From Drechslerella dactyloides (taxonomy: Eukaryota > Ascomycota > Orbiliomycetes > Orbiliales > Orbiliaceae), in contig JAGTWJ010000001.1 in NCBI GenBank assembly GCA_020064725.1, forward strand, positions 4,154,001-4,218,000: 64,000 bases of DNA. The letters run 5' to 3'. Under the pieces are notes generated by a model. That model did no database searches. It saw only the letters and a list, made by a program, of their open reading frames with translations, and was not told the origin of the DNA. Positions 1-12,193 of the stretch are shown one piece after another; position 1 is the first letter of the stretch; every line of letters starts with the position of its first letter. Made by a program: the position numbers and the translations under genes.

Positions 1-1116
1 TCGCACGGCGGATGCAATGGGGAATCGAAGGAAGCAGACGAAGAAACCGACGAGGGAAGCGGAGAGGCAGCCGGCAGACCAACGAGGGCACGAACGGGAC
101 GCCGCGGTCGACGATAGCGTCCGGTTTGTGCGCGATTGTGGCCGATTAAAATGCAATCGCAGGCGGTGGAGTTTAAAAAAAAAAAAATAGTATAAGTACC
201 GCTAGCAGTAAAAGGCGAGTGCGTATAAAAAACACCCGGGGCAGCGACAGCAGCAGCAGCAGCCGTAGCACTCAAGCGGTAAGTTGGAGGGAAAATAAAT
301 AATCTCGAGGCATGAAAGTGGTAAAGCGCTGGTGGGAGTGGCAGCACGCCAGCAGAAAAGAAGGATTCCCGGGCGGGCTAGCTGCGGTGCTTATCCATCC
401 AGACCAGACCAGACCGGAACATCCCAAATACCACCTGGGCGAGGGCACACATGCAAGAAGGGCGTATTGTCTGTACGTACTTGCTCGAGTGCGTTCTGGT
501 CCGCGGCGCAAAAGAAAGCACGAACGAACTGACGAACGAAGTGGGAAAGAAAAAGAGTTCGACTGCGATAGAAAGGAAAAAAAAAAAAAAAAAAAAAAAA
601 GATGATGACGAAGAAAAAGAAAAACAAGCCGGGTCGGTCAGGCAGGTCAGGAAGCAGTAACGAGCTGTTGGGGCTCACACGCACGCGCACGTACGTACAG
701 ACAAGCAAGCAACCAGTGCACGCAGACGGACATGCATCCACGCACGCCGAGCGAGGGTCCGAACAACGGCAGGACGGGGAAACCGAGTGACCTGCGCAGC
801 CGCGAACGAACAGCGGCGGGAGAAAAAAAAAAAGAAAGAACGAAAGAAAGAAAGAAGGGAAGGAAGGAAAGCAAGAATGAAGAATGAAGAATGAAGAAAA
901 CGGAAGATAATTGGGAATTGAGAAGACGAGAAGAGAGGGAGAGGAAGAGGGAGAGGGAGGAGAGGGAGGAGAGGGAGAGAAAGGCGATGGAGGCGTGAAG
1001 GCAGGGGAGGCAGGAGCGCCGAAAAAGAAAATATTCGACGAGCAGGCGAGTATATCACCAAACGCCCACTCCCCTTCGATCGATCTGGGCGTCGATAATC
1101 GAGCGCGCGAGACGAG

Positions 1117-1140
1117 CAGGCAGGCAGGCAGGCAGGCAGG
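1117..1140. repeat. CAGG microsatellite
   Basis: Six tandem copies of CAGG in non-coding DNA. Related GCAGGCAA-type motifs recur around 2390-2465, so the tetramer is spread through this region. Confidence 0.9.
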
Positions 1141-2319
1141 CCGGCCGACCTGCAAGCACCGCAGCTAAGCTCCGACCGAGTGACTGACCGTGTGTGTCTG
1201 GACGTCTGGACGCGAGCCCGTGATGCGCAGTGCAGTCTGCGATGGAGGTGGAGAGGACCCGGGTAGACTGTCCCTGGGGGAAGAAGGCGAGGCGATAGCA
1301 GCAGCACTCAGGAGGCCCAGCAACGTGAGAGGGCCCTTGGCTGGAAGTCGCAATACAATGCAGACGATGCAGGCTGGACTGTCGGGAGGCCTGGGTGGAT
1401 TCTTGCTAGAATGGATGTAGGGACGGAGTGAGGGCGTGCGTGCGTGCGTGTGTGCGCAGTGTGGGTGTGGGTGTGGGTGTGGGTGAAGACGGGCCCGGGT
1501 CACTCCCCATACTGCGTCTGGTGGAAAGTACATTGTACATGTACGGGCAATCGGACATGCACATGCACCCAAGCAGTGCGTACCGTGCCATGAATGGACG
1601 CATGCACAAAACGTATGGACAATACATCTTCTTTCGACATTGTGTGTCTGTGTGTGTTTTTTTTTTTTCCTTTCGTTCTTTGCTTACCTCGAGAACAGCG
1701 AGTTATATCCGATACCCTCTCTTTCGCCCGGGTAGCTATATCCCTTCCAATGTGTCCTTCCCTTTTCCTCCTTCCTTTCTGCCAGCCTGCCTGACAGATA
1801 GCGTGCGGTACGGTGCTGTGCTGTGACGTGACGTGATGTAATATAATGTATGTAATGCAATGTAAGGTAATGTAAGGTAAGGTAGGGTAAAATGGCAGGC
1901 AGCAGGTACGATATGTACGTGTGTCCGTATGTGCGTGTGGACGTATGTACGTGTGTCCGCCCGTCGGTCAGTCGGCTCGTGGGTTATGTAAGTAGGCCTG
2001 CGAGAGAGCGAGTAATAAGCAGGGAGAGTGTATTAAAGAGGCGATAGCAGATCGTAGTAGCGGCAGTAAATAAGAAAAGCAGGCAAGTAGGTTGGCGAGT
2101 AGGGAAAAGTGTGGATGGATTAGGTATGTATAAATGGATGAATTGGATATGGGTATTTATGTTTGCTGTGTGCGAGTGGATGGAAGAAGCATGGACAAGA
2201 CGTATCGAGTCTAAGACGCATGCAAAGGCCGGTAGGAGAGAACCAAGAGTGTAATATAATAATAATGTCATGTAATGTAATGTACTCTCCCGGACGAGAG
2301 AAGCGAGCGAGCGAGCGGG

Positions 2320-2344
2320 CAAGCAAGCAAGCAAGCAAGCAAGC
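2320..2344. repeat. AAGC microsatellite
   Basis: Six tandem copies of AAGC, preceded by GAGC repeats and followed by GGC-rich and CAGG-like repeats. No coding frame is supported across it. Confidence 0.9.
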
Positions 2345-5300
2345 GGCCAGGCAGTGACCACCAGACAGGGCAAGGCCGGCCGGCCGAGCAGGCAAGCAGG
2401 CAGGCAAGCAGGCGAAGAAGCAGGCAAAGAACAGGCAAAGAAGCAGGCAAAGAAGCAGGCGAGCGAGCGAGCAGTAGCTTCAAACGATAGTAGTGCTCCG
2501 TACAGTTAGTGAGTTCGCTCGTGGTAGTGGTAGCGGTATAGTGCGTGGGCGTGTGTGTGCTGTGTGTGTGTGTCCGCTGTGTGCGCTCGGTGCAGGCAGT
2601 GCCTGCCGTACGTTAAATAAGTAATTTTAGGTTGACTGGAAGCCGTAAAGTGCAGTGCCGTGCCGGCCTCCAGGAAATAGCGGATTTCGGATCACAGCTG
2701 TGGCTGTTGCCCTTATTTACCTTTTTTTCTCCTCCTCTCGCGTATTCTTCCTTGCCTCTTCTGCCAATTGTTTTCCGCCGCTCCTGCTCTCGTTCTCAGC
2801 AGTAGTGTGTGTCCTTGTATTAGAATTATATGGGCTACCTCCTCCTCCTCCAGCGTCCTAATAATTTTTTTTTTTCTTCCCCTTTCTTTCTTCGGCCCTC
2901 CCTTGTTTCTCTCTTTCCTTTTTCTGTTCTCGGTTTTTTCCAAGTCCGGCAACGAGCCTTGCTTCGCTGGCTAGCCCTCTATTGGCTAACCCGTGTGGAT
3001 TCGATTCAGATTCGATTCCCAGGTCGCAGATAGTTAAAACCAGAATCGATATCAGTCCGAGTCCCTAAACAATGTCTTGTGGGGAGCATTGATCTATCTG
3101 TCTATCTATCAGCTCATGTTCCTCGAGCATACTCGCACGTTCCAAGCGTGTACTTCTGACCCTGTACATGTCTAATCGCTCTCCCATGGTGTACTTTGCA
3201 TGCGCATTCCCTCAACCAAAGGAAGAAAGCAGGCAATCAAGGAAAAAAAAAAAAAAAAAAAAAAAAAGAGCCCATCCGGTATGTACGAGAATAAGAACGG
3301 ACAAGATACCGCCACCTGATAAGCTCACTCCGGACTCTGTCTCTGATGCTGTCTCGCCGCTCCAACCCTTTGTCACGAAAAAGACACCCCCCCTCGCTCC
3401 CTCCATTCTTCTGCTTTTGATTCTGCCTGTTCGTCGCCTCTCGTTTTCCCTCTTCCTCTCCTTCTCCTCCTCTCCTTCATATCAAACCCATGTGCCGTAA
3501 CCCCTGTCGGAAAGCCGGGCACGGCGCTCCATAGATGTGTGCATACACAGCTCCATGTACATCGAAATACCAAAAAAGAAAGAACAGGAGACCGGAGTTG
3601 GGAAATTGCCCGACAAGCAGGACCTCCTCCCTCCCCAGAAAATAAAATAAAAAAAGGAAAGAAAGAACGATCGATCGAAACAAGCAGAACAGCTGGAGAA
3701 CGATCGAAACAATGAGCGAGCTGAAGGAGAGAAGAGGAGCATGACCGCGATGGTGACGGTGACATAGCGGCAACAAAATGAGAGAATCAAAATAATACCG
3801 CCGTCATCATCTGTGATAGTGTCACAGACCGATATTCCATAGCCCGAGTCCAAATTCTGCCAAATGTTCTGCAGAAGCACCCGAAACTCGCGAATCGACA
3901 CGTGAGCAGGAGCAGGGGGCGCCCGCAAGTCCAGCGTGTTAGAAAAAAATTGCTCTTCATGGGAGGGAGAGCAGGATTGTGGCGAGGCCCAGTCGGTCGA
4001 GACGGAGACATCGAATGCGACATGATTGGGATCGCATCTGCTGGCTGTGATCGAATCGATCAAGAGTTAAGTATACGTTACATAACATCTAGTAATGCAG
4101 ACGTGATGTCAACCAGATGGGGCGCTTGATGGAGCCCGGTCCACAGCTCGTACCCACACACATAATAATCTTCATCAACATGGAAAATCTTCACACACAA
4201 ACGAACACGCCCATACGAACATACTTCCTCACCTACCTACCTACTAAGTACCTACCTATCTGCTACCCACGAGCATACATACATACACACATACATACAC
4301 ACAAACATACCTGTACATTACATACGTGTGCATACATGCATGAGTATTTGGATATGTGTGCTCAGTCAGGAATTACCCCAGCATGGACATGCAGAGGTTG
4401 CAGTTGCGGATTCATGTTTATGCTCATGCTCATTTGCATTCCATCGTAATCCGGATCCGATTCGACGCAAATTCTGGCCCCCAGCTGAAAGCTGAAAGGG
4501 CTCGGGTGCTGAAGGCCCTCCTGCCTACCCTTCACACCCCAGCCATTTCCCAAAGGAATTGCCACCCTTTGCGCGGTTCCCAAAATCGGCCTCTTCTGTA
4601 ACCTACTAATATCTTCGACGTGAGGGGGATATTGCACCTGTCGATACAGTAATTTCGCTCCCTTGCGTTTGCATCGACTCCCGTACTCCGAGTACGGACA
4701 CGTCTTTCTCCATCCCTTCCGCCAACTCGATTTGAGAGAATTTCAAACAGGGAGCTCGGGCTTGGTGAAGAAGCTCTTGTACGTGCATACATGCACGTGT
4801 GTGGTCACTGAACAGCTTACCGCCGTCAGATTTTGTGATCGTGCTCGCAGGTGTTGACCGCCATCATCGTCACCACCAACGGAGCGCCAAATGCACCGTC
4901 GGAAATCGTCGCGCATGTGCGTGTCTGTGCCTTGAAAAATTGTGCCTGCGGGCAATCATTTGTCAGTCCTCTGCCATCCGCTTGGCTGTATGGCTGTTCG
5001 TCCGTCTGTCTCAAGCTGTCAGCCTCTGCGTGTGAAGGAGCGAGGCTTGGTCAGCAGCAGCAGAAAGCGCGAATGCCGTCGTCCGCGAGGAGATGGAACT
5101 GATCTGGCGGGTGAATTGGAATAAGAAAAAAACAAGATGCAGAAGAATAGAGAAGGTACATGGAGCGAGCAACCACAGGAGGAAAGAGTGGACCCAACCG
5201 AAGGAACTTACGAGCCGTACTGACCACTCAGCGGTGAGGTAAGTCAAGAGTCAAGAGTGCTGTGTAAGAAAGCACTCGGTAGTATACCTGCAGATGTATA

Positions 5301-6393
5301 ATGGTAAGGACGGAAGCACTTGCACGAGCGTGTATTCTATTAAGCCTGTTGACGAGTCCTTACTGCGTATTGCTGCACTCGAATGCTAAATACCAACTTG
5401 CACACCCAGGACTCGGAGTCGGCCTGCGTGCGCTCGAGTAATGTAAGAACCGACATGGCTCTCCGCATGCTTGCTTTTCGCATCTTGCAGCCAAAAACAT
5501 GTAATCAAAGCAAGTCGGGCATTGCTGGTAGCGATTGCAGCTCCCTAAACGATGCTAGATCCAGCACGACACGACGGGCCAATCAATCGATTAGACAAGT
5601 TCAGCGTACAGTCCGCAAATACCAAGTACGGAATTCTTTTTATCAAGAAAAAAGTTTCCTTTCCCCAGCCCTCGTTTGCTCTGGGAAGGTCACCACCGCT
5701 CGAGAGCGATTTCGCCGAGAGGGCTGCCTGGCCTGGTTGGCTTATCGCTGCCGGCATGCGCGCCCACCGATCTGGACTGGAGCTGCAGATTCCGCGCTGC
5801 TGGCAGCGACGATGGAATGTGGATATGGATGGAGGGATTGAGGGGAGAGCATCCAAGGCAATGTACATGTGGCGTGCTCCCTCTCGTCGGTTCCGGATCC
5901 GGCCAAATTGCTCGACCAGCAAATTTGAGCAGCGGGGCCAGAGGAGGTCTTAGCCTTGGCCCTGGCCGTGACCGTGACCTTGCTCCACATGAACCACACG
6001 AAGCTGGGTCGGAAGTATCCGAACACGGCCGTTCGCTGGCAGACGCAGCTCTCTCGCTCTTTCGAGCTGGCTCCGGAGCGTGGAGCGTGGAGTCCGTACC
6101 ATGTGCAGGCCGGTATGGACATAGTTGCATGTATGCATGTCTGTTTTCTTGGTATGTGTGTATGCATGCATGCATGTAGGTATGGATGTATATCTGTATG
6201 CCGTATGTGTGTGTGCGCGAGTGAGTGAGTGTGTGTGTGTGTGTGTGTCTGGATGTAGGTGTGCACTATGATGGAAGTGTGCAATTAAGTAAGTAAGTAA
6301 GTACCTAGTAGTAGCAAGGGAGAAGGGTGCATATGTGTGTAGGTAAGAGGTAGTAGTAGATATGCGCGTACTAGTCCCCGAGTCGACGTCTGG

Positions 6394-6445
6394 ATGTATG
6401 TATGTATGTATGTATGTATGTATGTATGTATGTATGTATGTATGT
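6394..6445. repeat. ATGT microsatellite (13 copies)
   Basis: This is the longest simple repeat in the window: 13 uninterrupted copies of ATGT. It lies about 0.7 kb upstream of the TANGO2-like start codon. The Met-Tyr-Val-Cys frames it creates are artefacts of the repeat. Confidence 0.95.
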
Positions 6446-7138
6446 ACGCACATGTACCGGTACGTGGACATGGACATGTGCGAGGGTGGGTGCAAATCTA
6501 GCCGACATGTCCAGTGCAGTTCATGCAATGCAGGTCTCCATGGATATGTAGGTCGGATCGGAGGCCATTTGCTTCCACGCAATCTGCTTCTGGCTTCTTC
6601 ATGGTCCCTTTGCCTGTCCGTGTGCTGCTTAATTCCGCACGGGGAAGATAGCGCCTGGCACCTGAGGATGCTGCAGATACTGAAGCTAAAGAACGCCAAA
6701 TCCTACTATACTCTATTCGAAGGGTTATTTATATTTACGTCTGTACTGAGCCCTTATGTAAGCAAGCAATTGCCTGTGGTGCGAGTTGTATGGCCCTCAT
6801 TACTAAAGGATGTGTGCGTATAAGTACGTTGTACTTAACTTGAGCAGGTGCCTCACGCGTCGGCATGTGCTTCTCCTCCTCGGTCGACGACGACAGCTTG
6901 TGTTCCAAACTCCTCGTCGTCGGCCGCAAGGCGGCCAGAACCTTCGACGCACTCCGCAGAAATGCTCCGAGTTTACCGAGCAACCGGAGACAGAGCCGAT
7001 GGAGTCAAGCCGGGCCCAGTCGACCGTCACCTTCGACAGGATACCGTTCCCTCGTTTAAATTTGTCTCTCACTCTTTTGGCTGAAGCGGAGCTCCCAACG
7101 TGCAGCGGATTGCAACCTACTGCGTGGAATTACAAACG

Positions 7139-8362
7139 ATGTGTATCGTCCTGTGGACAACAGCTTGTGCGGACCAAGGGTTCCCGTTGATCCTGCTGTC
7201 GAATCGAGACGTGCGTACGATATTCCGCCGGACTTCCTCCCCTGCACCTCCCAACGCCCCACGCTGTCACTGCTTCCGTCATCGCTGCTGCTTCTGCTGG
7301 CTAACGGAGAATTCTATGTTCTCTTTATTCATGCCAACAGGAATTTCTTCACCGTCCCACCCAACCTGCTGGTCCATGGGAGTCTAGCGATGGGGGTGTA
7401 TATGGCGGCAGAGACCTGGCCCGCCCCGAAAATGGTACGCCGCTCTCCCGTCGCCTTTTCGATTGATTGCCAGGTCCGAGTGCCATATCTTTATTCGAAC
7501 TCAATTGTAACGTGTTCGCAAAGGCACGTGGCTAGGAATCACTCGCAGTGGCCGTTTTGCAGCTCTCACAAACGTCAGGGAAGCGAACTCGGTGGCAGCT
7601 GTGAGTTCTGTAAGCAGGGGGGCAGTTGTCTCGTCCTTCTTAGCCTCCCCTGAGGCTGATTTCGAGTCGTCGTGGATGGATCGACTCGATACGATTCACA
7701 AACACGGAGAGGAACACCCTCACTCAGGGCTCGACTTGGACCAGGTTGGGGGATTTTCGATGCTCTGTGGACAGTTTGTGCGAACAGCAGAACAAAAGGT
7801 TCGGATCGGAACCTTGGGGGTCATCTCCAACAGGGCAGGGTCCGGACAAGAGCATGCGAATACTGTGGATACCTTGGACCCAGTCCTCGGCGAATCACAC
7901 GGCTTGAGCAACTCCACTTTCACCGAACCTTGGCCAAAGGTTGTCACCGGCAAAGAACTCCTCGATGCTCTTGCAAATAAGATTCGCGATGGTAGCGTGA
8001 ACGAGCAGGGCATCATCGATGACGCCTTTGATATCCTCAGTCATGACTCCTTGACCTCGATTTCAGCAGGGCAGCCACCGGAAGCCAAAGTTGGATTGTT
8101 GAAAATGTCGGTTTTTATTCCTATATTCGACACTGGAAAACAGCTGCAGCTTAGCAACCAGCAAAACGCCATGTGGGGCGGCCATGCTCCCTCATCGGAA
8201 TCCGACCGTCGTTGCCTTTATGGCACCCAGAAACAATCTGTTATCATTGTTCACGACTCTGGTCAGGTCAGATTCCTCGAGAAAACAAAGTTCGATTGGT
8301 TGCAGGGAAAAGTGCCATCGGAAGACAATATGGTGGACATTGTCTTCAATCTGAACGTCTAG
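7139..8362 (+). CDS. TANGO2/NRDE-family protein
   Basis: Three exons give a protein of about 334 residues: 7139-7210, 7341-7434 and 7524-8362. Both introns (130 and 89 bp) have GT...AG ends. The start is fixed by the family N-terminus: the protein begins MCIVLW with the conserved Cys at position 2. Splicing intron 1 restores the family motif, reading SNRDEFLHRPT, then GGRDLARPENGTWLG across intron 2 and ALTNVRE after it. The C-terminal part (HANTVDTLD, then a VIIVHDSGQVRF region) is typical of fungal members. Human TANGO2 is linked to Golgi organisation, mitochondrial metabolism and haem handling; the biochemical role of fungal homologues is unclear. The 3' end converges on the eIF3L gene, 297 bp away. 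The family call is firm; the function is not. Confidence 0.9.
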
Positions 8363-8659
8363 ACAACATATCAAGGATATAAATGCGACACTCGGGTGTA
8401 TTATATACTATTCACGCGGATATAGACGGACACGTTGGTGGGGAAGTCGTTTGCAAACTAGAAAGCGTATTGCACTATCGTGGGCTTGCCTTACCCCGAC
8501 ACAGCTCTTGGGACAGCAGTTACCTTGACAGTGGCGTCAGGACCGATGGAATAGATCACAGAGGACAGATACAGGTGCTTTCAAAAAAAATTATATGTAC
8601 AGACACCGAGCATGAGCTATCTATAATCAGAAAACTCTGACCAAGTATTCATCATTCGA

Positions 8660-10459
8660 TCATGCATAAGACCGGGTGAGGTTCCTTAGATACCAGTCGA
8701 CAAGCTTCCGGCCCATTTTCGCTTCGGATATTTGGATCAAATCCTATTTGTCTCTTGTTAGCTGATGCGTTACCAGGGCGGGAAACTGTCCCAGGATGTA
8801 GCAGAGAGAGAGAGAGAGAGAGTAAAGGCAGCGACTCACATGATGCAAAGCAAAATCTAGGTCAGATATGTTGACGACCTCGCCACTCAGGAGACCACCT
8901 TCGACCCATTTATACTGTCTGGACCTCTGCTTGAATACCAGAAGCTTGGTACGTAGGTTCTCTGCATCTGTTTCGAGGAATGCGGCGAGCTTGTGGAGGT
9001 CCATGCTTGTGTAGAGCTTGAGATAGCTTCGAAGAACTGGCGCCATCATGTTGTTCTTCACGTCAGACATGAAGACCTGCATGTGGTGTTGCATCGGGTC
9101 GACGTTGTTCGCGGTATTGTCGAAATCTGGGGGTATTGGGGATATGAATTTGGGAGCTGCGATCTGAAAAAGCTCTTCAAAGACTGGAAGACTCTCCGGA
9201 CCGCCACGCTGCAGCTTCTGGAACTGGTCGGCATATTTCTCGCGAAGGGATGAATGGATAGTGTCGTCGAGCCGGGTCGGGCAAAGAGCGACGCAGATTG
9301 CGAGCAATGCATACATCTGGTCCATCGTCTTGGAGATCTGACACGGAACATGGATGTAGCGTTAGTAAATCGGAATCCGGTACAAAAGCGGAGGCGATGA
9401 GGGTCGCTCGTCTCACCGAGTCAAACTGTGCACTCTTATTGTGAAAGTTCTTGGTCCTTGCGACATAGAGAAGGATATGGGAGAAAGCCTTGATGGCATC
9501 TGAATATCTTCCCATCATCATGTAGCAAAACCCAACATAATAATAGGTGGTAAAGTGAGCACCCATGACCCTAGCAAAAACTGCTTTTTTATTCAGTTCA
9601 ATATCGTCGAGGGTTTTCAGCGCCAATGTAAAATCTCCGAGTAAGCAATGTACGCGGAGAAGACCGATGATGCTGAAATAACCTAGCATGCGATAAAGAG
9701 GCCGGGACCCATATTCCCCCGCGACGGTGCTATTTTCATGACTATTAGCGTGTATTCGGGCGTTACTCTGAGGGATCGCTGCCTACTTTGGGTCTTCTCC
9801 ACGTTTGATAGCAGCCAACTGCTCATTCATCTGAGATCGTTGAATCAACGAATATAAGATCTGTGCTTTCTGTTAGCGACAATAGAAGGCTAGGTATATA
9901 GGGCCGAGGGTGTGCTGTAACAACATTTAGAACGCTATAGCAACCCCAAATCTGCTGATTGTCTTTTAGGGAAGCGATTTCCTCGTGATTTTGGCCTTTC
10001 TTTGCCAAGCGGTTCCGATAAGCACAGAAGTTGTTGAACTGGTAGATGAATTCATCGATGACGTCCCACGCCCAGTAATACTGAGGAAAGTGTCAGCGAT
10101 GTAGCAGCATTAACGCGGGAAGAAAGCTGATTATGAGCGCCAATGCAAGCAGCACGCACCGTAGGTAAATCGAGCTCAACTGGTCCGTTTGAATTCAGGA
10201 TATAGTGAAAGAGGCTGCAGTAGTTGTCGTAAGATGCATATCGGGCCTCGAGAGACGCCTGGTATTCGAGTGGCGTTGCAGCTGCCTGCAGTCTGCTCTG
10301 GAGATCATCTTCTCGAGATTGTATGCTGTGGAGGGTCTGTGAAGGGTCATCGTCGTCGTTTTGGATGGCCTCCACAATCGAGGCAGCTAAGATGCCCTCC
10401 TCATCGAAGTCGTCATCTTCGTTGGCTCCGTGCTGGTAGTGAGTCTGTCGAGCGAGCAT
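8660..10459 (-). CDS. eif3l: Eukaryotic translation initiation factor 3 subunit L
   Basis: Six exons give about 474 residues, the usual eIF3l length: 10459-10160, 10080-9925, 9860-9787, 9729-9417, 9337-8840 and 8743-8660. The product is a PCI-domain subunit of eIF3, which helps load mRNA and initiator tRNA on the 40S ribosome in the cytoplasm. The N-terminus is acidic (NEDDDFDEEG). Diagnostic blocks are YYWAWDVIDEFIYQFN, EYGSRPLYRMLGYFS, TLDDIELNKK, TTYYYVGFCYMMMGRY, QMYALLAICVALCPTRLDD and SYLKLYTSMDLHKLAAFL. The last exon supplies the PCI end, MGRKLVDWYLRNL. The donor of intron 2 can be placed at 9924 or 9921, changing one residue; 9924 gives NILYSL, closer to homologues. Intron 5 contains a GA microsatellite. 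Yak1 lies upstream in the same orientation. Confidence 0.95.
8803..8822. repeat. GA microsatellite in eif3l intron 5
   Basis: Ten AG dinucleotides (CT on the sense strand) inside intron 5 of eif3l. On the sense strand it gives a pyrimidine-rich run downstream of the donor. Confidence 0.9.
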
Positions 10460-11850
10460 TGTTGTGGGGAGCTAGAACGGGCGACCGAGTGTGGTAACGA
10501 AGTAGTAAGGTGAGGCAGCCAAGCTTCAACCCCCCGCAGTACTGTGAATGCAGCTGTGGGAAGGAGTAACAATGGGGAGAAGGTGTATATAGATACGATG
10601 ATTGTGGAGGTGGTGGTGGGGGCTAAGGCTGGAGCTTTGGCGTTTCAAGAGCAAGGTGTAGTGACAAGGACTAATCAATCGTTCCAGAAAAAAAAAAAAA
10701 AAAAAAAAGGGAGGACTGCCCTAAAACCCAAGCGCGCAACACACGCTGTCCCCAACCCGCGTTGCTGGTTAATATGCTCGTTCGGGCTACTTGGGAGTAT
10801 ACTACCTGATGACAGGTGATTCGGTGACAAGTTCAAAATTTCCTGCCGTGAAGAAGCTACTGACAGACCTACAGCATGATACCTAAAGAACAAGCGGACG
10901 AAGTTCCTGACGAGTGGTAAGTCACCCTCTGCCCGTGTTCAATACTCGTTTGTGCACGAGAAACCGCTCTCATATCTACCGTAGTGACGTTGCAGATGCT
11001 TATGTTCCCAAATACATTCTTCCCGTATTTCTCTGCCTCCTCTTGCAACTCATTTTGACTTCCTATTGCTCGATAGGAACGAACGGATAGAACGGACTGG
11101 CTGCTCGGGTATAAAACCGCAACTGCACCTATCCACAATAGCCATGGCTATGGACCTTTCACAACCGCAACGATCCCACACGGCCCTTGGCTGACGAGAA
11201 GGGATTGAATAGGGGAGAATGAGAGGCTGCAGCTCTGTTACAGCCAGTTTAAAGACTGGCGAACCTGCCAGAAACAAGTGAGCTGGCCCAGCTAACATCT
11301 CAGAATGAGGGATAGCACCGTGCTGATTGCCTAGCAGATACAAGAGTTTAGGGATTGTTGGAAAAGACACACAGAAAACCAACAACCCACGAACGAAAAA
11401 CCCGAGAGTAATGGAGCGTAATCTGGGACGTGACCGTAAAACGGAGGAATAGGAAGGAACAGGCGCAAAAGATTAGAAATAAGACTCTAAGAAAGCGTCG
11501 GCTATTTCATAAGCTAGCTACCCAAAGCCTTCGATCTGAATACCGCAGGCTTCTGAGGAACGTGTTAGGATAGCATCGGCCTTCAAGTATGCTGTATCCA
11601 TTCTCTCCTCCCCCACAAGAGGTTCCCCGTAGTTTGGAAGTCCACTAGGTGACGCGTGCTCGCCGTTGCAAATTAAATTATAAGTCCAAGGAAAAGGTTA
11701 TGCGCAAAACAGCGTCGTTTCAAAAATGTCACCCGGGCTCTGCCGCAATATCACTGTAGTCCAAGGATACATGACTCCCAGCAATATCAAAGATTGTACA
11801 AATTGCCCGGCAGCTGGAGAGATATTACCTTTGTAGAAAGGGGTCGCATT
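10460..11850. other. Intergenic: eif3l promoter and yak1 3' region
   Basis: No gene is supported between these two minus-strand genes. The part next to 10460 should hold the eif3l promoter and leader; the part next to 11850 should hold the yak1 3' UTR. A poly-A run (about 10688-10708) is the only obvious simple repeat. Short open frames here match no recognisable family. Confidence 0.6.
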
Positions 11851-12161
11851 TCACTGCCACTGAGATTGATTATTAAATAGGCCATCTTCAAGGGTCCGAT
11901 CCTCTAGGGTTCGGATGAAGTCTCTCTGGCTTCTTTGGCTTCCCTGCCCAGCCTGGCTTCGTCTCCGAGATTTGTTGTTACCCGGCTCACCATCAGCTGG
12001 AGGGGGGTAATATGCAGGGCTAGGTTGTAATCGTATGGGCTGATTGGGATCGAGGAGCATCGCGTGACGAGAAAGCTGGGGAGGTATGCCATTGTCATTT
12101 TGGCCTATCGTTGATGCACGTTGCCGCCCTGCCCTGGTCGTTGCTGTCTGGTACAAACTTG

Positions 12162-12193
<32 letters not shown>

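Larger units (their letters stand above)
1..7138. other. Low-complexity, apparently non-coding region
   Basis: I see no convincing gene here. The open frames overlap on both strands and consist of low-complexity translations (Lys/Glu, Ser/Pro, His/Thr runs) of simple repeats. The stretch holds poly-A runs (577-600 and 3243-3267), a degenerate GTAAT/GTAAG tract (1826-1890), GGTGTG repeats (about 1460-1484), CATA repeats (about 4275-4312), a GT run (6221-6248) and the microsatellites listed separately. Base composition is ordinary, unlike the AT-rich right half, so it is not decayed transposon DNA. It may be a long promoter or leader for the TANGO2-like gene or for a gene outside the window. 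A lineage-specific short gene cannot be excluded. Confidence 0.55.

Noticed and set aside
391..1307. Long open frames on both strands in the first 1.3 kb
   Set aside because: They overlap each other and consist of Ser/Phe/Leu or Lys/Glu runs read from purine-rich simple repeats. No family motif or intron logic supports them.
2985..3035. TTCGATTCAGATTCGATTCC, resembling a tRNA B box
   Set aside because: The bases around it do not form a T arm, and no acceptor stem or A box lies at the right distance.
6865..7059. Small plus-strand frame (MCFSSSVDDDSLCSKLL) just upstream of the TANGO2-like gene
   Set aside because: It is as coherent as many random frames of this length, has an overlapping Arg-rich frame on the other strand, and matches nothing I know. 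It is more likely leader sequence.
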